The translations under genes were made by a program, and so were the position numbers. Under the pieces are notes generated by a model. That model was not told the origin of the DNA, did not search any database, and worked only from the letters and a program-made list of their open reading frames with translations. A stretch of DNA of 64,000 nucleotides from Stenomitos frigidus_A (GTDB lineage: Bacteria; Cyanobacteriota; Cyanobacteriia; Leptolyngbyales; Leptolyngbyaceae): assembly GCF_963877135.1 (NCBI RefSeq), contig NZ_CAWNSW010000017.1:9510-73509 (forward strand), given 5' to 3'. Shown in pieces: positions 29,827 through 38,784 of this stretch (its first letter is position 1; each line of letters starts with the position of its first letter).

Positions 29827-32469
29827 ATGCCGCCAATGCAATGCCTGCCCCCACTGGTGCTTCTACTAGTACTGCAAACAGCGTTGATCAGTCGAGCCCA
29901 GTCTTTACCCGTAACGGTCTTGACTCAGCCAATCGCCAATCGTGTCCTTTCGGCGGAACCCGATCGCACGGCTGCTGAATGGCAACAACAGGGCAGTCAA
30001 CACTATCAGGCAGGACAGCTTGAGGCCGCGGTCAAAGCCTGGCAGCAGGCACGCACGCTATATCAGCAGCAACACGACCCAAGCGGGGAAGCGTCGACGC
30101 TCACCAGTCTGGGTGCTGTCTATGTACAGCTCGAACGGTATCGTGAGGCGATCGCGTCCCTTGAGGCGTTTCTACCCCTTGCACCACAGGTCAGTCGCCG
30201 TATGGAAGCACAGGCATTAAGTAATTTGGGCCTTGCCTATGTGGCGCTAGGCAACTATGCCGGGGCGATTGAATCCCAGCGGCGAGCGGGTAAACTCATG
30301 CAAACGAGCGGCGATCGTCGGGGCTTGGGGCAGGTATTGGTGAACCTGGGTAATGCGTTTAAAGCCGTGGGAGATTATGACAAGGCCACGATCGCCTATC
30401 AGCAAAGCCTCAAAATGGCGCGGCAGACGAACGATCTGGTGAGTGAAGGCACGGCACTGGGAAATCTGGGCAGCGTTTACAGTAATTTGGGGCAGTATGA
30501 CGACGCGATCGCGGCACAGCAGCGCAGTCTAGAGCTTGCTAAAGCGACTGGCAATCGTGAAGGGCAGGCAAGCACACTCCTGAATTTAGGGACGGTTTAC
30601 CATGTGCGGGGCGATCGCCAGAGGGCCATCAGCTATTACAACGACAGTTTGGCGATCGCGCGGCAAATGAACAACCGCAAGCGAACGGTAGAAGCACTTG
30701 GCAGTCTGGGCTTAGTTTATGAAGACTTAAAGGACTATACCAAGTCAATTGCCTACTACGAGCAAAGTTTGACGATCGTCCAGACACTCGACGACCCACA
30801 GTTAGCCGGACTAACGCTCAACAATTTGGGCCACGCTCTCTTTAGTGCTGGCAGTTTGACAGAAGCAGAAACACGCTTGCGAGAGGCGATCGCAAAGCTG
30901 GATGCCCTCCGCCCTGGGTTAAGCGACACGTACAAAGCCTCCATCTTTGACACCCAAATCTATACCTACAACCTGCTTCAGCAAATCTTGCTGGCTGCCC
31001 ACAAGCCCGAAGCAGCACTGGAAATGACTGAACACGGGCGGGCACGGGCGTTTGTAGAATTGCTGGCAAGGAGGGGGCAAGCGGGGCAGGGGAGCAGAGG
31101 GACAGGGGAGCGAAACGGGCAGGAACCCGACACCCAACTCCCGACTCCCGACTCCCAACTAGCCGTGCAGCCCATTTCGATCGCCGCCATTAAAGCCGTC
31201 GCGCAACAGCAACAGGCCACATTAGTCGAGTATGCGATCGTACCGGATGATGACTTCAAGGCGCAGGGCAAGCAGCGTGCCAGAGAGTCTGAGCTACTTA
31301 TCTGGGTAGTACAGCCAACAGGCAAGGTGGCTTTTCGGCGGGTTGATCTCAAACCTTTATGGCAAACCGGGTCAACGCTGGTGGATGTAGTTCGCCTTGC
31401 TCGTTGCCTGTCACCGCAAGTGAGCTGTGACGAACTTGCCCAGAAAATTCGCCCATCGGGAAGTAGCGCCGCGCAACCATCCGGTTCCAGTCAACTTCAG
31501 ATTATGCCAACCTCATCCTCGCCCGGCGAGCAAGTGGGCAAGCGCCGCGTTCGCAAACAGCCCGGACTACGGAAACTGCATCAGCTTCTCATAGAACCGA
31601 TCGCCGATCTGCTACCCCTCAGCCTCAACGCTCGCGTGATCTTTATCCCTCAAGAATCTCTCTTTCTGGTGCCCTTCGCCGCGCTTCAGGCTGCTGACGG
31701 TAGCTATTTAATCGAACATCACACCATCCTCACGGCACCCGCTATTCAAGTCCTGGAGCTTACCCGACAGCAACAGGCGAGAGGCAGAGAGCGGCACGGT
31801 CAATCCCCGCACGCTTCTCTCCTCAACCCTCTCTCCTCTCTGATCATCGGCAATCCCACCATGCCATTTGTCTCGACTGAACCGGGACAACCGCCAGAAC
31901 AACTGCCACCCTTGCCGGGGGCTGAAAAAGAAGCGATCGCGATCGCCCAACTGCTAGGCACAAGAGCCATTACACGTAAGCAGGCAACTAAAGTCAGTCT
32001 GCTCAAAAAACTGACAGCCGCGCGGTTAGTGCATTTTGCTACACACGGGCTCTTAGAGTATGGCAGTCAAAATGCCTCCCTTAAGGGGCTAGGGATACCG
32101 GGCGCGATCGCCCTCGCACCATCCCAAGGCGATGATGGCTTACTCACGACCAGCGACGTACTCAATCTGCACTTGACGGCTGAACTCGTCACGCTTAGCG
32201 CCTGTGATACTGGGCAGGGCAGAATTACCGGCGATGGAGTGATTGGACTATCGCGTGCCTTTATTTCGGCAGGCGTTCCCAGCGTGATTGTTTCCCTGTG
32301 GGCAGTCTCTGATGCCGCGACGGCTAAACTCATGACGACCTTCTACCATGCCCTCCAACAGCAACCGGACAAAGCCCAGGCACTCCGACAGGCCATGCTC
32401 ATCACAATGAAAGACTATCCTTACCCGCTTGACTGGGCAGCCTTTACGCTCATTGGCGAAGCCGAGTAA
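29827..32469 (+). CDS. Exported TPR-CHAT caspase-like protease
   Basis: An 880-residue protein with a signal peptide (MPPMQCLPPLVLLLVLQTAL, cleavage near SRA-QSL). Residues about 50-380 are at least seven TPR repeats (LGNLGSVYSNLGQYDDAIAA pattern) for protein binding. The CHAT domain (about 590-880) is a caspase-fold peptidase with the catalytic His in VHFATHG and the Cys in TLSACDTGQG. Both are intact, so it should be active. A poorly conserved Gly/Arg/Gln/Thr/Pro insert near residues 415-445 is coded by a heptanucleotide repeat (31137-31157). The partner upstream is the TPS-domain protein, four bases away. Function is not established; processing of, or scaffolding for, the surface protein is an inference. 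Confidence 0.92.
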   Translation: MPPMQCLPPLVLLLVLQTALISRAQSLPVTVLTQPIANRVLSAEPDRTAAEWQQQGSQHYQAGQLEAAVKAWQQARTLYQQQHDPSGEASTLTSLGAVYVQLERYREAIASLEAFLPLAPQVSRRMEAQALSNLGLAYVALGNYAGAIESQRRAGKLMQTSGDRRGLGQVLVNLGNAFKAVGDYDKATIAYQQSLKMARQTNDLVSEGTALGNLGSVYSNLGQYDDAIAAQQRSLELAKATGNREGQASTLLNLGTVYHVRGDRQRAISYYNDSLAIARQMNNRKRTVEALGSLGLVYEDLKDYTKSIAYYEQSLTIVQTLDDPQLAGLTLNNLGHALFSAGSLTEAETRLREAIAKLDALRPGLSDTYKASIFDTQIYTYNLLQQILLAAHKPEAALEMTEHGRARAFVELLARRGQAGQGSRGTGERNGQEPDTQLPTPDSQLAVQPISIAAIKAVAQQQQATLVEYAIVPDDDFKAQGKQRARESELLIWVVQPTGKVAFRRVDLKPLWQTGSTLVDVVRLARCLSPQVSCDELAQKIRPSGSSAAQPSGSSQLQIMPTSSSPGEQVGKRRVRKQPGLRKLHQLLIEPIADLLPLSLNARVIFIPQESLFLVPFAALQAADGSYLIEHHTILTAPAIQVLELTRQQQARGRERHGQSPHASLLNPLSSLIIGNPTMPFVSTEPGQPPEQLPPLPGAEKEAIAIAQLLGTRAITRKQATKVSLLKKLTAARLVHFATHGLLEYGSQNASLKGLGIPGAIALAPSQGDDGLLTTSDVLNLHLTAELVTLSACDTGQGRITGDGVIGLSRAFISAGVPSVIVSLWAVSDAATAKLMTTFYHALQQQPDKAQALRQAMLITMKDYPYPLDWAAFTLIGEAE
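31137..31157. repeat. Heptanucleotide STRR (ACTCCCG) x3 in the CHAT gene
   Basis: Three tandem heptamers ACTCCCG, ACTCCCG, ACTCCCA follow a purine-rich GGGGAG/CAGAGGG stretch from about 31072. They encode a Thr-Gln-Leu-Pro-Thr-Pro-Asp-Ser-type insert between the TPR and CHAT domains. Confidence 0.8.
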
Positions 32470-32621
32470 ACGGTGTGAAAGACTTGATTTGATGGATGAG
32501 TCAACGTTGCATTGCACACTTCAACAGTTGCAATAGGGTTCATAAAGCACGATCGCCGTTGGAGGAATCAGCTACACTGCCCAAGGTGTGACCAAGCGGT
32601 ACCTTTTTTCTTGGAAATCAC

Positions 32622-34277
32622 CTAAAGATTGTTGTCCCAGCAACTCAAATCGCCAGCGCGTTGAGTAAAGCGGAGGTTTTCTCGATAATCCACAGGGCAG
32701 TCAATGACAGTGGGAACATCCTGCTCTAGCGCTTCTTTGAGAATTGGAATCAGATCCAAACAGGATTCTACACGGTAGCCTTTCAAACCCATACTTTCAG
32801 CAAACTTCACAAAATCGGGATTGCCAAATTTGATAAAGGCCGCGCTACCAAACTGGTTTTGCTGTTTCCATTCGATTAAGCCATAGCCACCATCATTGAA
32901 AATCAGCGTGACGAACGGCGTACCGATCCGCAGCGCCGTTTCCAGTTCCTGACAGTTCATCATGAAGCCGCCATCACCTGTGACGGCAACAACGCGCTGT
33001 TCGGGATGCACCAGCTTAGCCGCGATCGCGCCTGGAATAGCAATGCCCATCGCCGCAAAACCGTTAGAAATAATGCAGGTATTGGGGCGTTCGCAATGAT
33101 AGTGCCGTGCCATCCACATTTTGTGAGCACCCACATCTGAGATCACAATGTCTTCTGGTCCCATCACCTGGCGGAGGTCATAAATAATTTTTTGCGGCTT
33201 GATGGGAAAACCGTCATCCTTTGCATACTGCACATAGTCGTTACGAATATCGGTGCGTAGCTCCAAGGCATAGGGGTCTGGTTTGTTGGCACGATCAGCA
33301 CGATACAGAATTTCTCTCAGAGAATCAGAAATATCACCTACCACTTCGGCAACAGGAATATAGCTGCTGTCCACTTCAGCGGGCATAGCCCCAACATGGA
33401 TAATCGGAATCGTACCCTCGGGATTCCATTTTTTGGGTGAGTATTCGATCAGGTCGTACCCCACACAAATGATGAGATCGGCGCGATCGAACCCGCAGCT
33501 GATATAGTCGCGTTGCTGCAAACCAACCGCCCAAAGTGCCAGCGGATGGGTATAACGAATCACGCCTTTGCCCATGAAACTATTAGCGACCGGAATATTC
33601 AACCGCGTGGCAAATTCAGTCAGCACTTCACTCGCGTTGGCTCGAATGGCACCATTGCCGACCAGGATCAACGGGTTTTCTGCGTGAGAAATAAAAGCGG
33701 CTGCTTTTTCAATGCTCTGAAACGACGCATAGGTTTTTTCTTTGTTATCTTTCACCAGAGGTTTACCAGGCGCAGGCATTGCCGCAATGTTTTCGGGCAA
33801 GTCGATATGAACCGCTCCTGGCTTTTCTGCCTGCGAAATCTTAAAGGCTTTCCGGACAATCTCAGGCGTGTTGCTGGGGCGGACAATCTGGGTGTTCCAC
33901 TTCGTGACTGGCGCAAACATAGCGACCAGATCAAGATATTGATGCGATTCAATGTGCATCCGATCAGTACCCACTTGACCGGTAATTGCAACTAGCGGTG
34001 CGCGATCGAGATTGGCATCTGCGACACCCGTCATCAAGTTCGTTGCCCCTGGCCCCAAGGTGGAAAGACACACGCCTGGTTTGCCAGTGAGTCGCCCGTA
34101 GACATCAGCCATAAACGCGGCCCCTTGTTCATGGCGCGTGGTAATAAACTGAATCGACGAGTGTTTCAGCGCCTCAAGGACGTGCAGATTTTCTTCGCCC
34201 GGTAGCCCAAAGATGTAGCGAACGCCTTCATTCTCCAAACAGCGCACTAGCAGTTCGGCAGTATTCATCTCGCCCAT
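32622..34277 (-). CDS. ThDP-dependent 2-oxoglutarate decarboxylase (acetolactate synthase-like)
   Basis: A 551-residue thiamine-diphosphate enzyme. The activating Glu lies in TTRHEQGAAFMADVYG; the ThDP/metal motif is VTGDGGFMMN with IFNDGGYGLIEW. By homology alone it would be called acetolactate synthase large subunit. The next gene upstream is an NAD(P) succinate-semialdehyde dehydrogenase. In Synechococcus PCC 7002 the same neighbour pair encodes 2-oxoglutarate decarboxylase and SSADH, replacing 2-oxoglutarate dehydrogenase in the TCA cycle, so I prefer that function. The ATG at 34277 has AAGGGG eight bases before it; 34295 and 34268 are in-frame alternatives. The same-strand gap to the dehydrogenase gene is about 290 bases. 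True acetolactate synthase activity remains possible. Confidence 0.85.
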   Translation of the reverse strand: MGEMNTAELLVRCLENEGVRYIFGLPGEENLHVLEALKHSSIQFITTRHEQGAAFMADVYGRLTGKPGVCLSTLGPGATNLMTGVADANLDRAPLVAITGQVGTDRMHIESHQYLDLVAMFAPVTKWNTQIVRPSNTPEIVRKAFKISQAEKPGAVHIDLPENIAAMPAPGKPLVKDNKEKTYASFQSIEKAAAFISHAENPLILVGNGAIRANASEVLTEFATRLNIPVANSFMGKGVIRYTHPLALWAVGLQQRDYISCGFDRADLIICVGYDLIEYSPKKWNPEGTIPIIHVGAMPAEVDSSYIPVAEVVGDISDSLREILYRADRANKPDPYALELRTDIRNDYVQYAKDDGFPIKPQKIIYDLRQVMGPEDIVISDVGAHKMWMARHYHCERPNTCIISNGFAAMGIAIPGAIAAKLVHPEQRVVAVTGDGGFMMNCQELETALRIGTPFVTLIFNDGGYGLIEWKQQNQFGSAAFIKFGNPDFVKFAESMGLKGYRVESCLDLIPILKEALEQDVPTVIDCPVDYRENLRFTQRAGDLSCWDNNL

Positions 34278-34567
34278 GCTCTTTACCCCTTTCACAAAAA
34301 CTAAGTATTCCCGTTGTGTCGTTCGCTCTCAATCAAGCAGTGGGTTGTGTCCAGTTCTTAACAAGAAGGAACATAGCGCTTCCTGCCACCCTCTTCCTGT
34401 CTTAGCACGTTCCGGACGATCACTCTTCAATTTCGTTACAAAGAACACAGCCGCAAAAAGGAAAGTGTTGGGAAGCGTTGACAGGTACCGTCTGAAACCA
34501 ATCAAGGCTAAAAGCGAAAGCGTGTTATGACTTTCCTTCCTCATCCTTGATCTTTCATGTTTCCTGT

Positions 34568-35932
34568 CTACTGCACCCAGACAGTCTTGATGTTAACGAA
34601 CTCATGAATCCCCTGAACGCCCAATTCACGCCCAAAGCCCGATCGCTTAATGCCCCCAAACGGTAAACGTGGATCAGACTTGACCATGCTGTTGATAAAG
34701 ACCGATCCTGCTTCCAGTTCATGGGCTAAACGATCTTGTTCGGCTTGATCAGTAGTCCAAGCACTAGCTCCCAAACCAAACGGGGTGCTGTTGGCAAGTC
34801 GAATTGCATCGTCTATGTTCGCCACCCGAAACAGCATTGCCACAGGGCCAAATAGTTCTTCCTGAGCCGTAGAGCTATCGATCGGAACCTGAGTGAGGAT
34901 CGTTGGCGGATAAAAATTGCCAGTACCGTCAAGGGGTTTGCCACCGATAAGCACCTGCGCGCCTTGCTGAATCGCGGTTTGTACCTGTTGTTCTAAATCT
35001 TGCAGAATGCCGGGTGTCGCTAACGGCCCAATATCGGTATCAGTCAGCATGGGATCGCCGACTTTGAGCGTTTGGTACTTCTCCAGCAGTCGTTTTTCAA
35101 ACTCGTCGTAAATGGCATCTGCCACAATAAAGCGCTTGGCAGCAATGCAAGATTGGCCATTATTAATCATGCGTGCGGTGACAGCCGTGGCGATCGCAGT
35201 CTCCAGATCCGCACTGGGCAGCACAATAAATGGATCGCTGCCGCCCAATTCCAACACTACTTTTTTGATTTGCTTACCCGCTGTTGCTGCCAGACTGGCG
35301 CCTGCAGATTCGCTGCCTGTCAGCGTAGCAGCCTTAACACGATCGTCCGTCACCACCGCTGCCACCTGATCTGACCCAATGAGCAAGGTCTGAAACGCAC
35401 CCTCTGGAAAGCCTGCTCGCTGAAGTATAGACTCGATCGCCAAGGCTGACTGAGGCACATTCGACGCATGTTTGAGCAAGCCCACATTGCCTGCCATGAG
35501 TGCTGGAGCCGCAAAGCGAAAGACCTGCCAGAACGGAAAATTCCAAGGCATCACCGCTAAAACAGCACCAATCGGCTGATAGCTCACAAAGCTTTTGCTC
35601 GCATCTGTTGGCACTGAGACATCCGCAAGGAACGCGGCAGCATGGTCAGCGTAGAAGCGGCAAACAGTAGCGCATTTCTCCACTTCGCCGATCGCGGCTT
35701 TCAAGGGTTTGCCCATCTCTAGCGTCATGATTTTGCCAAACGCTGCTTTTTCCAACTCTAGAATGACAGCGGCAGCCGTTAACCACTGCGATCGCCGCTT
35801 CAATGTAGTGTTTCTATACGCTTCAAACGTCTGCTGCGCCAGCGCTAACTTGTGCTCAATCTCGATCGCGGTCAGCGCGTCAAACGTTTTGATGGTCTCT
35901 CCTGTGGTGGGATTAATTGTGGCAATACCCAT
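34568..35932 (-). CDS. gabD: NAD(P)-dependent succinate-semialdehyde dehydrogenase
   Basis: A 454-residue aldehyde dehydrogenase that oxidises succinic semialdehyde to succinate. Family motifs: MPWNFPFWQVFRFAAPALMA, LTGSESAG, catalytic Glu in LELGGSDPF and catalytic Cys in NNGQSCIAAKRF, and EELFGPVAMLF near the C-terminus. The start at 35932 has a GGAG site eight bases upstream; the frame is open to 35980. It is upstream of the 2-oxoglutarate decarboxylase gene, whose product it would consume, giving the cyanobacterial route from 2-oxoglutarate to succinate. Confidence 0.92.
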   Translation of the reverse strand: MGIATINPTTGETIKTFDALTAIEIEHKLALAQQTFEAYRNTTLKRRSQWLTAAAVILELEKAAFGKIMTLEMGKPLKAAIGEVEKCATVCRFYADHAAAFLADVSVPTDASKSFVSYQPIGAVLAVMPWNFPFWQVFRFAAPALMAGNVGLLKHASNVPQSALAIESILQRAGFPEGAFQTLLIGSDQVAAVVTDDRVKAATLTGSESAGASLAATAGKQIKKVVLELGGSDPFIVLPSADLETAIATAVTARMINNGQSCIAAKRFIVADAIYDEFEKRLLEKYQTLKVGDPMLTDTDIGPLATPGILQDLEQQVQTAIQQGAQVLIGGKPLDGTGNFYPPTILTQVPIDSSTAQEELFGPVAMLFRVANIDDAIRLANSTPFGLGASAWTTDQAEQDRLAHELEAGSVFINSMVKSDPRLPFGGIKRSGFGRELGVQGIHEFVNIKTVWVQ

Positions 35933-36399
35933 AGCTGTTCTCCGTTGACTCCTGACGTCTGGCTCCTGGTTTTCACCCATACTGCTGCAAGTCGTTCACC
36001 ACAACTACTGATAAGACTCAGCAGCGTATAAGGACAGGATAAATACTGTCGCTTTGTCGCTCTAGACACATTAATTAACTCGTTGCCCCTTTCCCAGCAT
36101 ATCTACAGTTCCTGGGTTGAAGACAATCCAGACAAAATGGCTTTAAAACTTAAACTAAAATTAAGCTTTGGCCTTAGAATTGAAGCAAGCTTACCGTTCA
36201 TGCCTTCGCCCTGTCCTTTGTTAAGCGTGATTGCTGCCTTATCTCATCGATCGCTCTAACGTTGCTACAGTCTCTCCGCGCTACAGTCTCTCCGTCAAAT
36301 GTAACTGCTGCTGCGTTTGGTGTTATCCCTGACGAAGAGCCACCGCACTCCTCGCACTTGGAACGCATAGATTTTTATCTTCACAACCTGCAATCGTTA
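35933..36399. other. Intergenic region between SSADH and receiver protein
   Basis: Divergent promoter region. A 15-bp direct repeat (GCTACAGTCTCTCCG, 36264-36278 and 36280-36294) is visible. A TTG codon at 36262 could extend the receiver gene upstream across this repeat, but I see no ribosome-binding site there. Confidence 0.4.
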
Positions 36400-36792
36400 A
36401 TGGTGAGCAACCATCGTCTGCTTGCAGTGGATGATGACGAAGACAGTTTGTTGCTGTTAGCGCAAACGCTGGCACGCCCGGATCGATCGCTGGCAACGGC
36501 TCAAAATGGCAAAACGGCGTTGAGGTTAGCGCAAACCTGGCAACCTAGTATGATTTTGCTCGATATTGTGCTACCTGATCTAAGTGGCTTTGATGTAGTG
36601 CAGCAGCTGAAGCAGAATGCGGCAACGGCTAACATTCCCATCATTGCTGTGACGGCTTTAGCAAGAGCGGACGATCGACAGAAGCTTTTGCAAGCTGGCT
36701 GTCACGAGTGTGTGAGCAAACCCTATCTCCTAGAAGACCTGGAACTGGCCGTCGATCGCTGCCTTGATCTGTCAACTTTAGCCTGCGCGTAG
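36400..36792 (+). CDS. Stand-alone response-regulator receiver protein (CheY-like)
   Basis: A 130-residue receiver domain without an output domain. The acidic pair is in AVDDDEDS, the phospho-acceptor Asp in MILLDIVLPDLSGF, the Thr/Ser switch in IIAVTAL, and the conserved Lys in CVSKPY. All active-site residues are present, so it should be phosphorylated. A TTG at 36262 would add 46 residues with no known fold; I prefer the ATG at 36400. No histidine kinase lies beside it, so its partner is elsewhere. Confidence 0.85.
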   Translation: MVSNHRLLAVDDDEDSLLLLAQTLARPDRSLATAQNGKTALRLAQTWQPSMILLDIVLPDLSGFDVVQQLKQNAATANIPIIAVTALARADDRQKLLQAGCHECVSKPYLLEDLELAVDRCLDLSTLACA

Positions 36793-37075
36793 AATCTTTC
36801 TGAAAAGAATAGTGTTGCAAGTTAATGTGCTGTTACAAGCTCAGCTACGCGTCATCGCTTCCTGCTTACGCCCTGTCTGTGACCACCCGTGAACCCTTCA
36901 GCACCACTGTGGGAAAGCTTTTATGCCGTTGGCGACCCTTTCTCCTGAACGTTAAAGGCGGTTTTGCGATCCCCTAGCTCCTGCCCTCCTCACAGCAAAC
37001 TGGATCGGTTGGTCACTAGAAGCCTTAGACTGAATGATGCAGTAAATTGTGCATTCAACCCCAACCGAGCGACCC

Positions 37076-37810
37076 GTGCGAAAAATAGTTATTGCTGGCA
37101 ACTGGAAAATGTATAAAACCCAAGCAGAAGCAATGGAGTTTCTCCAGGGTTTTATGCCTCATCTCAACGACGTTGCAGACGATCGGGAAGTCGTGCTCTG
37201 CGTCCCCTTCACCGCTTTAGTAAGCCTGTCGCAGTCTTTGCACGGCAGCTTGATTCGCCTGGGTGCACAAAATGTTCATTGGGAAACGTCTGGAGCGTAC
37301 ACTGGAGAAGTGGCTGCGCCAATGCTAACGGAGATTGGCGTACGTTATGTCATTGTGGGGCATAGTGAACGGCGGCAGTACTTTGGCGAAACGGATGAGA
37401 CTGTTAACTTACGCTTAAAAGCGGCACAAGCTGCCGGGTTGACACCGATTCTCTGCGTCGGTGAAACCAAGCAGCAGCGAGATATTGGCGAAACAGAATC
37501 GGTGATTTTTAGCCAGCTTGAAAACGGTCTTACGGGCATTGATCAAACGAACCTGGTTGTTGCGTACGAGCCGATCTGGGCGATCGGCACTGGTGATACC
37601 TGCGAATCATCCGAAGCCAACCGAGTGATTGGGCTCATTCGGGCACAGCTGACTAATCCTGATGTGCCAATTCAGTATGGCGGCTCAGTCAAACCCGATA
37701 ATGTAGACGAAATTTTGCAGCAGCCCGAAATTGATGGGGCGCTGGTCGGTGGAGCCAGTCTGCAACCAGACAGCTTTGCTCGGATTGTCAATTTTTCAGG
37801 GGGTCAGTAG
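37076..37810 (+). CDS. tpiA: Triose-phosphate isomerase
   Basis: TpiA interconverts dihydroxyacetone phosphate and glyceraldehyde 3-phosphate in glycolysis and the Calvin cycle. The substrate-binding Lys is in AGNWKMYKT, the catalytic His in IVGHSERRQYF, the catalytic Glu and loop 6 in VAYEPIWAIGTG, and the phosphate-binding part in QYGGSVKPDN and GALVGGASL. The protein is about 244 residues, full length. The GTG at 37076 begins exactly at the conserved RKIVIAGNWKM; a GTG at 37049 would add nine residues. Neither has a strong ribosome-binding site. Confidence 0.97.
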   Translation: MRKIVIAGNWKMYKTQAEAMEFLQGFMPHLNDVADDREVVLCVPFTALVSLSQSLHGSLIRLGAQNVHWETSGAYTGEVAAPMLTEIGVRYVIVGHSERRQYFGETDETVNLRLKAAQAAGLTPILCVGETKQQRDIGETESVIFSQLENGLTGIDQTNLVVAYEPIWAIGTGDTCESSEANRVIGLIRAQLTNPDVPIQYGGSVKPDNVDEILQQPEIDGALVGGASLQPDSFARIVNFSGGQ

Positions 37811-38784
37811 TTTCACTCCTTTTAGCGGCTGTAAAGAAAGCAGGCAGGCTCTGTAGCGATCGGTTGCCAGAAAGCAGAAGCCAAAGGAAGACTGATTGCT
37901 GAGTGGGTGGTGACTTAGGAATATAGATTAAATAAGGTCGCATACCTGGCGTAGGGGCATGGCAATGCGATGCCCATGCAGGATGCCAAATTTACAGATT
38001 ATTCTAATTCACGCTCCCTAGAGAGTCTCTGAGGAGTAGTCATAGGAGCGAAACATGTGGTCAGTCGGCGCTCGAAACTCGCAAACAATGGTTGTCCGAA
38101 TGCTTTGCCCTTATAGGTTGGGGATGCAAGCGGAACCTTTTAAGACTGCCCCTTCATCGGTGGATAGTACAATTTTCGCAGTGTCCCAACCTGACTGGTG
38201 CGATTAGTTTCTTTGCTGTGTAATTAATTTCGTGCAACTACTGAGCTGTCTGCTGGAGCCTTGCTTCCGCTTTGCGGTGGCTGATAGCTTCTGCAAATCT
38301 ACGCGGTTATTTTTGAACAAGCCCTTAGCCTTTTGTAGGGCTTATAAAGCTTTAGTAAACCTGGCGCACTCGTTCTGGGTTATCGCTTTACGTATCTGTA
38401 ATTGAAACGTGTAGTCGTTCAAAGCCTTCATGAAGATAGCCAGTAGACCTCAAAAACATCAGGAAATTGACCTACAAGTGATGTAGGTTAACCTAGCATC
38501 TGATTCAGGTCACCAATTGCACCCTGATCTTGTTCTTATACTGTCTGCGAACTGCAGAAACAAGATGTCTCTGCTACCAACTTATTCGCTAATCATCCAA
38601 GGCGGACAAGTGTCGATAGCGATCGCACGCTGAAGGCTGTCATGAAACGATGCAGAACACAGCGGCTGATGAAGAGAACGTAATGGAACTCTTTGCGATG
38701 TTCTTTAGTCCTTCATGGCGGGAACACTATTAACAAGCAGCTGACTGAAGCCCACTCTTACCCGGAGCAACTGAGACGAGCACT
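37811..38784. other. Gene-poor region upstream of sigC (974 bp)
   Basis: No recognised gene. It contains a hairpin (GGGCAT / ATGCCC, 37955-37975) that is a remnant of the GTAGGGGCATGGCAATGCCATGCCCCTAC repeat of cyanobacterial spacers. It also contains a 50-codon open frame with a good ribosome-binding site at 38055. The rest may be a long sigC leader with one or more promoters. Confidence 0.5.
38055..38207 (+). CDS. Candidate 50-residue protein in the tpiA-sigC gap
   Basis: The frame starts ATG at 38055 with a GGAG six bases upstream and ends TAG at 38207. The peptide starts MWSVGARNSQTMVVRMLCPY, has two Cys, no membrane segment and no family I recognise. A clear ribosome-binding site in an otherwise empty kilobase is the only support. 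It could be an upstream frame in the sigC leader or chance. Confidence 0.3.
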   Translation: MWSVGARNSQTMVVRMLCPYRLGMQAEPFKTAPSSVDSTIFAVSQPDWCD

